From assembly GCF_013366925.1 (NCBI RefSeq), contig NZ_JAALDK010000002.1:248001-312000 (forward strand): a DNA stretch of 64,000 bases, written 5' to 3'. Shown piece after piece: positions 35,647 to 44,276 of the stretch. A program made the translations under genes and the position numbers. Below the pieces are notes generated by a model. That model ran no database searches, was not told where the DNA came from, and saw only the letters and a list, made by a program, of their open reading frames with translations. The stretch is from Paraburkholderia youngii. Lineage in GTDB: Bacteria; Pseudomonadota; Gammaproteobacteria; Burkholderiales; Burkholderiaceae. Numbering within the stretch: position 1 is the stretch's first letter; each line of letters opens with the position of its first letter.

Positions 35647-36507
35647 TCAGGGCGTCACGTCGGTCTTGAACCACTTCTGCGAGAGCTTTTTCACCGTGCC
35701 GTCGGCGAGCGCGGCAGCAATCGCCGTGTCGAACTTCGCCTTGAGGTCGGCGTCCTGCTTGCGGAAAGCGAGCCCTTCGCCCGGCCCCCAGATCGGGCCG
35801 CCGATCTTCGGGCCGACCGTCACCGTGGAGGACGCTTCCTTCTTGTCGGCATTGGCGGCGTAGTAGGTCACGTCGTCAAACGAGGCGTCGATGCGGCCGT
35901 TGGCCAGATCGAGATCGCGCTCCGGCGAAGTCTTGTACACGCGGATCGACGCGATATCCTTGAAGTTCTCGTTGATGAAGCGTGTATAGACCGTGCCGGA
36001 CTGGATGCCGATCGTCTTGCCCTTGAACGCGGTGCGCAGCGCGTCCACAGCGGGGGCTTGGGACCGCGCGTCACTATCAAGCTTCAGCGGGGGGGCGCTG
36101 GCGGCCGTCTTCGGCACGATCTTCGTGTCGGTCACAGCGAAGGTCGCGGGCGTCGCCGCATAGGGCTTCGAGAATGCAATGATCTTCTCGCGCTCGGGCG
36201 TGATCGAGATCGCGTCCATCAGCACATCGAACTTGCCGGCCTGAAGGCCCGGAATCATGCCGTCCCAGTCCTGCGCCACGAGATTGCACTGCAGCTGCGC
36301 GCGAGCGCACAGGTTCGCGACCAGCTCAGGCTCGAAACCGCCCAGCTTGCCGCCCGGCAGCGTCAGGTTCCAGGGCGCGTAGCCCCCTTCGAGCGCGATC
36401 GTCACCGTCTTCCATTCTTTTGCCTGCGCGACACCGCCGCAGAGCATGGCGGCACCGACTGCAGCACCGATCAATCCCTTCGCCAACCCGCTGTACTTCG
36501 CGTGCAT
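35647..36507 (-). CDS. Polar amino-acid ABC transporter substrate-binding protein
   Basis: 286-residue periplasmic protein of the HisJ/ArgT family 3. Signal peptide MHAKYSGLAKGLIGAAVGAAMLCGGVAQA is cleaved near residue 29. The mature region shows the ligand-site pattern GGYAPWNLTLPGGKLGGFEPEL and MDAISITPEREKIIAFSKPY. A family-typical position usually reading FDVDL is GFEPEL. A GGAGAG ribosome site precedes the ATG. It is the first gene of the lyase/HutC operon. Ligand unknown; family members bind Arg, His, Lys, ornithine or opines. Confidence 0.9.
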   Translation of the reverse strand: MHAKYSGLAKGLIGAAVGAAMLCGGVAQAKEWKTVTIALEGGYAPWNLTLPGGKLGGFEPELVANLCARAQLQCNLVAQDWDGMIPGLQAGKFDVLMDAISITPEREKIIAFSKPYAATPATFAVTDTKIVPKTAASAPPLKLDSDARSQAPAVDALRTAFKGKTIGIQSGTVYTRFINENFKDIASIRVYKTSPERDLDLANGRIDASFDDVTYYAANADKKEASSTVTVGPKIGGPIWGPGEGLAFRKQDADLKAKFDTAIAAALADGTVKKLSQKWFKTDVTP

Positions 36508-36570
36508 CTCGACTCTCCTGTGATTGCGAAACCTCTGGAATGAGCGCGCGACTCTGTTCGCATCGCGTCT

Positions 36571-36580
36571 TGTCTAGACA
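36571..36580. promoter_or_regulatory. HutC-like operator, promoter-proximal site
   Basis: TGTCTAGACA, a perfect 10-bp palindrome 63 bases upstream of the binding-protein start codon. It resembles the TTGTATAGACAA-type HutC operator. It lies just downstream of the start point predicted from the sigma54-like promoter, so binding would block transcription. A related site occurs at 36860-36873. Confidence 0.5.
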
Positions 36581-36603
36581 GGATGCTGAAAAAAAAATCT
36601 GGA

Positions 36604-36619
36604 TGCAAGCTGAATTCCA
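36604..36619 (-). promoter_or_regulatory. Sigma54-like promoter of the lyase/importer operon
   Basis: On the minus strand the sequence is TGGAATTCAGCTTGCA, with GG and GC 10 bases apart and a perfect TTGCA -12 box; the -24 box is less complete (TGGAAT). Predicted start is near 36592, about 85 bases before the first gene. Hut operons of pseudomonads use the same combination of RpoN activation and HutC repression. Confidence 0.42.
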
Positions 36620-37410
36620 AAAAAACCAGGTCTTATCTGGGGTATGCCCCGAGTCGGCGATCAGGCACACCGATCGTGCTGAGAGATGGATCTGCGGAGC
36701 CATTGATGACCTCAGTGCTCCATGGCACGGGTCTTGTCGCGCATCGGTGAACCCCGAATTTGGAGCTTCCGGAACATCTTTGCTTCCGGGACCACTCCGC
36801 TTCCTGGAAAGTGGGACGCGCCAGGTTTGGTAATGAACAAAGGAATGGTTCGCAGTCACGTTGCCTAGACAACATCGTTTGTTCAATGGTCGCCACTTCG
36901 ACCGCGAGGACACCGCCCTCTGCGTTCGCGTACGTGCACCGGTGGCTTCACACTGACACGTGGACAGTCAGTTCTTTCCAAGGACCTAAACCGGGGTAAG
37001 GCCAACCACATCGAAAAAATAGTGTCCGCCGCCGGGGCAGCTAACGGAGCAGTGCGCACATCCTGACCGGCGTCTCAAAGACGGTAGTTTTTTTAGGTTT
37101 GCCCAACGCCTGCCCGCGAGCGCTGACGCGTGCTTGCGAGCCCGCGGACATGGGCAGGCGTCGAACAAACCGTAAGACAAGCGCGCGTCGCGCATCGGGC
37201 GGGTTTCGAAGTGGACCGGCCGTTCGAATGACCTCTGCACGGTTCAGGCGAGCGGCAGAAAGTGGCCGGGTTCTGCCTGATGGGGGCCGCTGGCACTTGG
37301 CCGCCACCGGGCCGGCGGCGAATGCACCAAACCGACCCTGAGCCGTCGGCGACGAGCGACAGCTTTTCCAGAGTGCCGTCGTCAGCTTCTGCGTTTGACG
37401 GGTCGTGAGG
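36620..37410. other. Long non-coding stretch upstream of the lyase operon
   Basis: No convincing gene is seen in about 800 bases. Open frames on both strands are short and Arg/Pro-rich without family similarity. The only signal found is the palindrome at 36860-36873. The part beyond 37020 is GC-rich and could be degraded sequence. Confidence 0.4.
36860..36873. promoter_or_regulatory. HutC-like operator, distal site
   Basis: GTTGCCTAGACAAC is a near-perfect 14-bp palindrome (one mismatched pair), sharing CTAGACA with the proximal site. It lies about 290 bases further upstream, which would allow looping between two HutC dimers. Inferred from motif similarity only. Confidence 0.42.
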
Positions 37411-37857
37411 CTATCGACGATCGGCGCATCTCTGTGCCCAGCGCGTGATCTTGACGCTGAGCGGTTGTACGCGGGTATTCCGGAACGATCGGATTAACCA
37501 GTCTCCGCCAGATTTTACGAGGACATAGGTTTGATAGGATCTCTTTCGCTCACTTCCTGCAGTATGGACCAGCGCAATGTTGCTCGAGAGTAGGACGATG
37601 CTTTCGATTTCGACCGACAGTCCGGTGTCTTTAAGGACGCCTCGGAAGAGCGCGCTGTGTACCGCAGAATTCTCGGCCCGACTGCGAAGATGCATCCCGT
37701 TGAATGTGATGTAGTCAGACTGTTCCGCAAAACACTGTGCATATGCCGCCCCATCGCCACGCGCCCACGCATCGTGCAAACGAGCTAGCAACGAGCGAAT
37801 TGCTGTCTCGTCCTCAATCGCGACGACTACGGCTACAAAATTGTTTTCGTCTGCCAA
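37411..37857 (-). CDS. NTF2-like/SgcJ-type small protein
   Basis: About 148 residues with the SnoaL/NTF2-like pattern IRSLLARLHDAWARGDGAAYAQCFAEQSDYITFNGMHLRSR and a late VLVKSGGDWLIRSFRNTRV strand, as in SgcJ/EcaC-family proteins. Function unknown. The frame is open to 38106 but that would overlap the next gene; TTG 37857 with AGGGG upstream is the likely start. Confidence 0.6.
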   Translation of the reverse strand: MADENNFVAVVVAIEDETAIRSLLARLHDAWARGDGAAYAQCFAEQSDYITFNGMHLRSRAENSAVHSALFRGVLKDTGLSVEIESIVLLSSNIALVHTAGSERKRSYQTYVLVKSGGDWLIRSFRNTRVQPLSVKITRWAQRCADRR

Positions 37858-38050
37858 TGTTTGCCCCTGGAAAGAAGGCGTTAGCCAAGGGTGTAGCGTG
37901 GAAAGGTCCGCGTAAGCGAAATCCACGCTCGTTGGAACAGAATACCCAACCCATCGAACGTCCGCTATCTGACGGGCATTTGTTGAGGCCAAGCGTCCGC
38001 AGTTGGCCGAGCGCCGCCTCATGCAATCAGCATGCTCGGCATCTCGCACG

Positions 38051-38575
38051 CTAAACCGTTCTATTATCCGGAGGTGCCGCAAACAGGCGCTGCATGATTG
38101 CTTCAACGGCTTGTTCGACCGAAACCTTTGCGGTGTCGACGACGAGATTTACCGATTCCCATGGTTCGTATTGACGTTCGAGCACGCTCTTCCATGTCGG
38201 CAGCTGAAAGCCCGGGATATCAGCCTTTCGCCCCTCGACCCTCTGACGATGCATCGCGGCGTCCGAACAAACCAACTCGATTTCGAAAATTTGCACACCT
38301 GCGTCGAACGCCACATTTGTCCAGGCGCTACGCGTAATGTGCAACGAATTGACCGAGTCCGCGACGACGGTCAACCCAAGCCGTAAGTTATCGCCCGCAA
38401 CTGCATATGCGGCCAGGTAGCCGGCAGCTCCGATATCCGCCTGCCCGTCCCCGGACGCGAAGAATGCCTGTTCCAACGTGTCGATACGCAGATAAACTGC
38501 GGCGAGCCTACGTGCGAGTGTTTGCGCTACCGTTGTCTTTCCGGTTCCCGGTAGTCCCCCGAAGGCGATCAACAT
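38051..38575 (-). CDS. P-loop AAA-family kinase-like protein
   Basis: 174-residue protein beginning MLIAFGGLPGTGKTTVAQTLAR, a Walker A P-loop, with a Walker B-like LTVVADSVN and an Arg-rich lid (HRQRVEGRK). This matches small kinases of the zeta-toxin/chloramphenicol phosphotransferase-like AAA_33 group. The substrate is unknown. ATG 38575 has GGGAG 8 bases upstream; a TTG at 38581 is in frame. The downstream NTF2-like gene may be cotranscribed. Confidence 0.78.
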   Translation of the reverse strand: MLIAFGGLPGTGKTTVAQTLARRLAAVYLRIDTLEQAFFASGDGQADIGAAGYLAAYAVAGDNLRLGLTVVADSVNSLHITRSAWTNVAFDAGVQIFEIELVCSDAAMHRQRVEGRKADIPGFQLPTWKSVLERQYEPWESVNLVVDTAKVSVEQAVEAIMQRLFAAPPDNRTV

Positions 38576-38723
38576 CCCCAATGCTCCCTGTATAGCGGTT
38601 TCTGTCTAATTGTCGCGGATTCCGGAGGAGACCTTGAGTGACCGGTCATGGCCGGACCGGGTCGATGCCGAATGGGCAAGCGGTGACAGAAGAGCGGCAA
38701 GTATCAGGTGGAAATCACCTAGC

Positions 38724-40074
38724 AGGCTGTTGAAAAGCGCCCCGTCATGACGACCGAAGCTATGTTCAGGAGACTTGCGCGTGCGATATTGCGCTGAATT
38801 AACGGTTCACCGCGCGATCTGCGCGGGGCAGGCGCACGCATGCGGCTCGTCTGGCGCGCAGTCTTCGCGCATTGGCGGCTCATCGCGTCGCTCCTCGCGG
38901 CACCATCCCTGGCATTCGGGCCATGCGGGTCAGATTGCTCGCAACCATCGTCAGCTTGAAGTGCTGGTCGACGCGCTTGAGGCCGCGATAGACCGTCTGC
39001 CGGATCCGCCCGATGGTTTTGCCCCAGCCGAAATGCTCTTCGATTCGTTTGCGGATGATCTGGCTAGTCCGGTAGCCCGCATGCCGCGAAGTGCGACCGT
39101 CGATGGCGCTGCCGCCCCAACGCTCATCGTTGCGCGCGACATGCGGTGTCACGTTGCGAGCGCGGCAATCGTTCACGAAGTCACGGGTGTCATACGCCTT
39201 GTCGGCGCCAACTGTCTTCGCATGAGTACCTGGCACGCAATCGAGCAATTGCAATGCGCTGGCCCGCTCGGCAAAACCATCTGCGTGACTAACCACGGCG
39301 CCGACCACCAGCCCCGAGCGATTCTCCATCAGGATGTGCCCGTGGTAGCACAGGATGGCCGGGCTCTTGTGGCTCTTCTTGAACAATCGCGCCTCCGGAT
39401 CAGTAGTCGACTCGTGCGTGGCATTGCTACGTCGCTCGCCTTTCCAGTCGGTGTCGGCGTTGCGGCCACCGCCGGCTGGCGGACCATCGTCCGGGCCGTC
39501 CTTGCGGCGGAAGCTTTTGTGACTGGCCCACGCCTGAATCAGCGTGCCGTCCACCGAGAAATGCTCTCTCGACAGCAAGCCCCGCTTGTCCGCCAGGCTC
39601 ATGACTTCGGTGAAGAACGCTTCCACGACTTCATGCTCCAGAAGCCGGTCGCGGTTCTTCGAGAACACCGAGTGGTCCCACACGGCGTCCTCAATCGCCA
39701 GCCCGACAAACCAGCGGAACAGCAGGTTGTAGCGCATCTGCTCCATCAGCATGCGCTCGCTGCGTACGGAGTAGAACACCTGCAACAGCAGCGCCCGCAT
39801 CAGCTTCTCAGGCGCAATCGAGGCACGACCGGTGTCCGCGTAGATGACGCTGAACAGCCCGTTGAGCCGTTTCAACGCATCATTCACCAGCAACCGGATC
39901 GGTCGCAACGGGTGATCTGCCGGGACGAAGTCCTCGAGCTTGACCGTCGTGAACAGGGGTTCCTGCATCTCGTCCATTCCGCGCATCGCATCCGCTGCCA
40001 AAGATCATGAACACGATATCCATAACGCCCGTCCTTCAAACCCCGTTTACACGGGATCCAAATTCAACAGCCTG
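38724..40074 (-). mobile_element. Intact-looking IS5-family insertion sequence with CTAG target duplication
   Basis: A 1351-bp element with terminal inverted repeats CAGGCTGTTGAA (38724-38735) and TTCAACAGCCTG (40063-40074). It is flanked on both sides by CTAG (38720-38723 and 40075-40078), a 4-bp target duplication. It contains one full-length transposase gene with no interruptions. This is the only IS in the window that looks recently inserted. Confidence 0.85.
38880..40001 (-). CDS. IS5-family transposase
   Basis: 373-residue DDE transposase with the N-terminal DUF772 region (EDFVPADHPLRPIRLLVNDAL, ...SERMLMEQMRYNLLFRWFVGL) and catalytic Asp residues in HFSVDGTLIQAWAS and VGADKAYDTRDFV. 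A C-terminal RKRIEEHFGWGKTIGRI supplies the Glu. A long charged linker lies between the first and second catalytic blocks. The frame is uninterrupted. It fills the element bounded by inverted repeats at 38724 and 40074. Confidence 0.9.
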   Translation of the reverse strand: MAADAMRGMDEMQEPLFTTVKLEDFVPADHPLRPIRLLVNDALKRLNGLFSVIYADTGRASIAPEKLMRALLLQVFYSVRSERMLMEQMRYNLLFRWFVGLAIEDAVWDHSVFSKNRDRLLEHEVVEAFFTEVMSLADKRGLLSREHFSVDGTLIQAWASHKSFRRKDGPDDGPPAGGGRNADTDWKGERRSNATHESTTDPEARLFKKSHKSPAILCYHGHILMENRSGLVVGAVVSHADGFAERASALQLLDCVPGTHAKTVGADKAYDTRDFVNDCRARNVTPHVARNDERWGGSAIDGRTSRHAGYRTSQIIRKRIEEHFGWGKTIGRIRQTVYRGLKRVDQHFKLTMVASNLTRMARMPGMVPRGATR

Positions 40075-40126
40075 CTAGATAGACTGCTACGTCATCCAGA
40101 GCAGTTGTCGGCCGTACTCCTCGGCT

Positions 40127-40645
40127 TTAGATTCTCAGGCTGTTGCGGTCCGCGGGCAAAGTGGGCTTGCGTTTCACGCTGCTGAGAAGGAGTAGCGCTA
40201 CGCCGAGCATGATTCCGACGTCCGCGAAATTGAATATGCCCGTTCTCAGGCGTCCGATACCCATGTTGAAGAAATCGAAAACCCGGCCATCATACACACA
40301 GCGATCGATGAGATTGCTAAGTCCACCGCCCAGAATGCAAGCTATCGCAATGACGTCAACTCGGCCAAGCTTGGGCGACCGCAACAACCAACCAACCAGA
40401 CCGACCAGAATCGCCAAAACACCATATACGAGAATTGCATTGCGCGTCGCGTCGGACATTTCCGCCCCAAGGCTAAGGAACGCGCCATGGTTGTAGGTGG
40501 GAAGAACCAGGAGACTTCCGGCAAACAGCGACACTACCTCGCCGGACGACAATATTTGCTTAAACAATGCTTTCGTCAACTGGTCGATAACGATCCAAGC
40601 GAGCGCGCAAAACAGCGCAGTGGTAAATCTCTGTTTCGTTGTCAT
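40127..40645 (-). CDS. lspA: Lipoprotein signal peptidase (signal peptidase II), accessory copy
   Basis: 172-residue membrane aspartyl protease that cleaves prolipoprotein signal peptides. Four hydrophobic segments are visible and the two catalytic aspartates are Asp114 in GGGLSNLIDR and Asp142 in FNFADVGI. The N-terminal DQLTK motif is present. It is not in the usual ileS-lspA context but sits near a lipoprotein gene (41191-42054). It is therefore probably a second, accessory copy. Confidence 0.88.
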   Translation of the reverse strand: MTTKQRFTTALFCALAWIVIDQLTKALFKQILSSGEVVSLFAGSLLVLPTYNHGAFLSLGAEMSDATRNAILVYGVLAILVGLVGWLLRSPKLGRVDVIAIACILGGGLSNLIDRCVYDGRVFDFFNMGIGRLRTGIFNFADVGIMLGVALLLLSSVKRKPTLPADRNSLRI

Positions 40646-40751
40646 TCGAGGACCGACCCGTAGACTGGCTGGATTACATTGTAGCCATTCCGGAATTCTG
40701 GGTAAGAAAACGCGGCGATCGTCATCGATCTATAGACATGTCTCCAATGTC

Positions 40752-41024
40752 CTATTGTGGCCGAAGCCAGCCGGACATGTCCGGCTCCGCCTCGACGCGG
40801 CTGCTGCCTGTCGCATCTTTGAACAGTTCGGCGAATGGCTGTGTCTTCTGCGGCGCCTTGACTTTGCGCGCTGCTCCGTAGGCTGGGTTGTGCCGGATCA
40901 TCCCGACCGGCGCACGTGCAATACGCCAACGTCGCTTGTCCAGCGCTTCCAACTTCCGTTGCGCCGCGCTCCACGCATCTTGCTTGCCGAGTACATGGCG
41001 AAGCCAAGCATAGGCCGGAGTCAT
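40752..41024 (-). CDS. Hypothetical protein
   Basis: 90-residue basic protein, not recognised. It reads plausibly as coding: MTPAYAWLRHVLGKQDAWSAAQ, then KVKAPQKTQPFAELFKDATG and a hydrophilic end. There is no signal peptide or membrane segment. It lies between lspA and the lipoprotein gene on the same strand. An overlapping frame at 40642-41007 looks like a shadow. Confidence 0.4.
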   Translation of the reverse strand: MTPAYAWLRHVLGKQDAWSAAQRKLEALDKRRWRIARAPVGMIRHNPAYGAARKVKAPQKTQPFAELFKDATGSSRVEAEPDMSGWLRPQ

Positions 41025-41190
41025 CCAGAATCCTCGACAGTCTTGATCCGCTCCGCCTGAGGCCGCAGACGCATGTGTGCGCGGCGTACAGTCCGACTCC
41101 AGGTTACTCGTTTCATTCGCTACTCCCCGGCAGTTGATTCCCTGCTTTCCTAGTCAGTCTGCCTCTTCCCGTCGGGAAGCGATGTGGCTG

Positions 41191-42054
41191 TCACAGTTGC
41201 CGCGCTGTAGGACGCGCCGGCACCGGTGCGGACGCCGGCCCTGGCAAGCTGGGACGTGGAAGCTTGCTTGCCGCTGCGGCTGCCGCCTGCAGAGACGTCC
41301 CGGCTAACACGATCTCTTTCTCATTTGGGGGCAGTCTGTCAATCGAACGGATCGAGGCTTTCATAACCCAGCATGCGTCGGTGACAGAGGCGCCGCTCGG
41401 GTTGACGGTAACTTGAGCGAGGCGATCGGCATCGGCTTTGTCTTTGACCTCCGTCATCATGAGCTTACCCAGAGCGATAGTGGCGGCCGTGTGTTCGGCA
41501 GCTGTAGGCACATGCTGCGGCGAAGTTTGCGCACTCGCGTGCAGCATCCCGGCGATTAGTCCGAGGTACTCGTCAGTGTCTTCATCAGTAAGGTTAGCGA
41601 ACGTCATCAGGCGACTCGATATGGCAGCCGGCGAGCGTTGTCCGTAGCAATCGTCCGGTAGGTGGGCAGCGGCAACGCGAGCATATAACGACCAGAACTC
41701 TGATCTCTTCGCTGGCGAAATGCGCGTCATCCCGTCAGCAATCAGCGCTCGCCCTGCGGGGCTTTCGACCGGCGGGATGCCTGTCGGGAATCGGGCCCTG
41801 AGATCGGGCGCGTCGCGAACCGCACGCTGCCATTTGAGCAGGATCTCCGCTTTCTTCGTGCCAGGCTGCACGCCGGCCTGTTTGAGCCGCTGTTCCTCGA
41901 TGGCCCGCTCAACCAAAGCTTCGGCGTTTGGCGCCGTCGTACCCGTCATTGCAGTCGTCTTGTCACCGGCGGTGGCCGGCGTCGTCGCATTATTCAGAGC
42001 GCACGCACTCAGGCAAAGGGCGCACAAGGCTGCGATAGCGATGCTTCGATTCAT
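41191..42054 (-). CDS. Hypothetical lipoprotein
   Basis: 287-residue protein with a clear lipoprotein signal: MNRSIAIAALCALCLSAC, lipobox LSAC with the lipidated Cys at residue 18. The mature part starts with a Thr/Ala-rich linker, then an alpha-helical domain with RISPAKRSEFWSLYARVAAAHLP and LTDEDTDEYLGLIAGML, and ends in a Pro/Ala-rich tail. No family recognised. Two Cys (CYGQ and ACWVM) could form a disulfide in the periplasm. Confidence 0.75.
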   Translation of the reverse strand: MNRSIAIAALCALCLSACALNNATTPATAGDKTTAMTGTTAPNAEALVERAIEEQRLKQAGVQPGTKKAEILLKWQRAVRDAPDLRARFPTGIPPVESPAGRALIADGMTRISPAKRSEFWSLYARVAAAHLPDDCYGQRSPAAISSRLMTFANLTDEDTDEYLGLIAGMLHASAQTSPQHVPTAAEHTAATIALGKLMMTEVKDKADADRLAQVTVNPSGASVTDACWVMKASIRSIDRLPPNEKEIVLAGTSLQAAAAAASKLPRPSLPGPASAPVPARPTARQL

Positions 42055-42153
42055 ACAACTCCCCGCTTCAACTTAGATTTTTTTGATCGGACAAGTGACG
42101 CCTTTCGAGCCACGGCTTGAGCAAGTCCGCAAGCAACGTTTCCTTGGCAACTT

Positions 42154-42564
42154 CTACGACAGGTCGCGCCCGATCACATTAAGGGTTGGGTCGAGCCGAC
42201 GGATCAGGAACGCTTCGATAGCGGGCGCCTCAAAGCGACTTTCATCAGGAAGTCCTATGGTGCGCACCGCGTGCGCCGCGAGCAGTTTCTGATTTTTGAC
42301 ACGACCGGCTGTCCGGTCCGTGTTCCAGCCAAAATGGGAGCCGAGGCGAGCCCCAAGGCCGTCCGCCTTGCCAATGTATAGCAGGTTGTCATCGCGGTCG
42401 AAGATGAAATAAACGCCAGCAGACGCGGCGTTAGGAAAGCTGCTCGATACATAATCGTCGACTATGCTGAACGGAGGCCCCAGCTTCGGCCTGGGGAACT
42501 CTCGGTTAAATTCGGAGATGGCGGACTCAACATCGCCAAGCGAAATGGTCTTATTGGTTGTCAT
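42154..42564 (-). CDS. GIY-YIG nuclease-family protein
   Basis: 136 residues with a compact GIY-YIG domain: GVYFIFDRDDNLLYIGKA, followed by the Arg in ARLGSHFG and a Glu in APAIEAFLIRRLDPTLN. All core residues of the nuclease fold (Gly, two Tyr-type positions, Arg, Glu) can be located, so activity is plausible. ATG 42564 overlaps the preceding gene's stop (ATGA). The target is unknown; standalone members include repair and mobile-element nucleases. Confidence 0.75.
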   Translation of the reverse strand: MTTNKTISLGDVESAISEFNREFPRPKLGPPFSIVDDYVSSSFPNAASAGVYFIFDRDDNLLYIGKADGLGARLGSHFGWNTDRTAGRVKNQKLLAAHAVRTIGLPDESRFEAPAIEAFLIRRLDPTLNVIGRDLS

Positions 42565-42899
42565 GGTCTTCCAGTGCCGCGTGTGGCGGCGAATTTTTCT
42601 ATCCACCCAATGCGTGCTTTAAAGCGAAACCTGCGAGCGCTTTGATCGCGTCGAAGGTCTGGGATGTCTGCGAGCACGTCAACGCCTTCCTCTATGTCCG
42701 ATAGCTGCTGCCGTAGTAGATCCCAATCACGTTTCATAATTTTCCTAACCGTGATTCCGTTTGCCCGCTCTTTTGCTTCTAACTCGTGAGCACAGAGGGT
42801 GATCTTGCGCATCGGGTCCGCATCGGCGCGACGATACTGAAGGAAGCCGATGCCGTAGCCGATAGCCAACCCAAGAATCAACATGCGCATGCTCGACAA
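42561..42899 (-). CDS. Hypothetical membrane-anchored protein
   Basis: 112 residues: one N-terminal hydrophobic segment (MLILGLAIGYGIGFLQY) followed by a charged, helical cytoplasmic or periplasmic part. ATG 42890 is an alternative start. Its stop overlaps the GIY-YIG start, so the two are coupled. No family recognised. Confidence 0.5.
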   Translation of the reverse strand: MSSMRMLILGLAIGYGIGFLQYRRADADPMRKITLCAHELEAKERANGITVRKIMKRDWDLLRQQLSDIEEGVDVLADIPDLRRDQSARRFRFKARIGWIEKFAATRGTGRP

Positions 42900-42946
42900 A
42901 GTGTCTCCAACGAGTGGTTGATCGCGTGACTGAAATCAGTGTTTTC

Positions 42947-43285
42947 CTATCTAAAGCGGTAGACCCATGTGGCGCTCAAGTTAGCCCATCCTGCTTCCCA
43001 CACGTACACGTGTGCAATCTCGCGAATATGGCTTGCATGCTCGACAGATTTCATGACAGCGGAAGTGTCATGCGACTCCAACAGCTCGAAGGCACACCCG
43101 CCGAGTAGATTCAAGACGACCACCACAGCATAAATCAACATGACTAAGGCAACCATCCAACTCCGCGTCGCACTGACAATCCCTCTCGCCACAAGGATGA
43201 CGGATGGCTCAATGTACATCCACCAGCTCCCGTTATCGGAGAGATAGAGCATGAGCGAAATGATCACGGTCTGGAATAGCGCCAA
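42947..43285 (-). CDS. Hypothetical integral membrane protein
   Basis: 112 residues with two or three hydrophobic segments (TVIISLMLYLSDNGSWWMYI; SWMVALVMLIYAVVVVLNLL). The TTG start at 43285 is uncertain, since the frame stays open another 40-odd bases upstream without a good start codon. No family recognised. It belongs to a run of small same-strand genes. Confidence 0.4.
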   Translation of the reverse strand: MALFQTVIISLMLYLSDNGSWWMYIEPSVILVARGIVSATRSWMVALVMLIYAVVVVLNLLGGCAFELLESHDTSAVMKSVEHASHIREIAHVYVWEAGWANLSATWVYRFR

Positions 43286-43404
43286 TCCGACCCATCGCGG
43301 GGCGCGATCTTTAAGAATCTCATCGACGCTGGACTCGTTCGTTGCTCAGCTAGCTCCCTCTAGCGCGAACAGGATTTGGGCGCATTCCGTTGTTTTCCCA
43401 TGCT

Positions 43405-43638
43405 TCAGTTGTGATCAGCGATGGCGCAATACAGATGCCACCACCACGCCGTCCGTGTCTGAATCGTCTTCATGCATTTCCATGCATCTTGGTCGCCTGC
43501 TCGTATAGCCTTGAACGTCTGATCCATATTTGGGCACATACCAAGCCAAAGCGCATATCGCTCGTTCTCGACGCGGACCAGTGCCTTCCCTAGGGTGAAG
43601 ACTGCTGCGAGCAGAAGCAAGATGAACAGATCGCGCAT
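43405..43638 (-). CDS. Hypothetical small protein with signal anchor
   Basis: 77 residues from ATG 43638, beginning MRDLFILLLLAAVFTLGKAL and continuing with a Trp/Cys-rich hydrophilic part (LGMCPNMDQTFKAIRAGDQD, WKCMKTIQTRTAWWWHLYCAI). Probably exported or membrane-anchored. Three Cys residues hint at disulfides. Start at 43665 is possible. No family recognised. Confidence 0.4.
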   Translation of the reverse strand: MRDLFILLLLAAVFTLGKALVRVENERYALWLGMCPNMDQTFKAIRAGDQDAWKCMKTIQTRTAWWWHLYCAIADHN

Positions 43639-43958
43639 GGAAGCCTCTCGTTCTCCCGTTGTCAAAAATCATCGGAGACTAGCAGGCAACGACCGGCTGG
43701 AAGCCGTGGCGGCAGCTACACTCTCGCGACAGCCTCGATCTGAGCGCGGTGCGCCTCGAACGCTGCCACCAAGTCGGCTCCTCGCACCGAGGGCGAGTCA
43801 AAATGATCCTCAAGGGCCTCTGCCGAGATTTCACATTCGACTTCTGCCCTGCCCACCATCGCGACGAAAAGCGACAGTCGTTTTCGGCGTGTACTTCGCG
43901 GGCTTGTTTGAAAAGTGGACCACCATCACTGCTCTCCCTTTCCGTTTTTCGATTTTCC

Positions 43959-44276
43959 CTACTCTGCAAAGACTTCCTGCAAGGTTCGCAGGGTGTCCAA
44001 CAACGTCTTATCGGCCACTGCGCCCTCTTTCTTGACTAGGCGCACCTTGTCTACTGCGCGAATCTGGTCCAGAAGGATCAAACCTTGTTTGCGCTTGAAC
44101 GTCACGGGAATCCGAAACGGCGCTGGCCGCCCCTTGGAAGTCATCGGCGCGACGATGACTGTGCGCAAGTGATCGTGCATTTCGGGAGGCGACACCACGA
44201 CACAGGGGCGCGCCTTTTGAATATCGCTACCAAGCGTCGGATCGAGCGCAACCAACCAGACTTCCCCGCGCATCAC
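43959..44276 (-). CDS. mazF: Type II toxin, MazF/PemK-family endoribonuclease
   Basis: 105-residue ribosome-independent mRNA interferase. Family features are MRGEVWLVALDPTLGSDIQKARP at the N-terminus, VVVSPPEMHDHLRTVIVAPMTS and IPVTFKRKQGLILLDQIRAVDK. The Arg in the QIR motif and the early Thr/Ser-Arg positions expected for catalysis are present. It overlaps the antitoxin gene by 4 bases (ATGA), the classic antitoxin-toxin arrangement on the minus strand. Confidence 0.9.
   Translation of the reverse strand: MMRGEVWLVALDPTLGSDIQKARPCVVVSPPEMHDHLRTVIVAPMTSKGRPAPFRIPVTFKRKQGLILLDQIRAVDKVRLVKKEGAVADKTLLDTLRTLQEVFAE

Noticed and set aside
37000..37341. Overlapping Arg-rich frames in the intergenic region
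   Set aside because: High GC in this stretch opens several frames at once; none has a recognisable family or start signal.
38880..40001. Long plus-strand frame opposite the IS5 transposase (38775-40010)
   Set aside because: It is a shadow of the minus-strand transposase, whose catalytic motifs and inverted repeats are clear.
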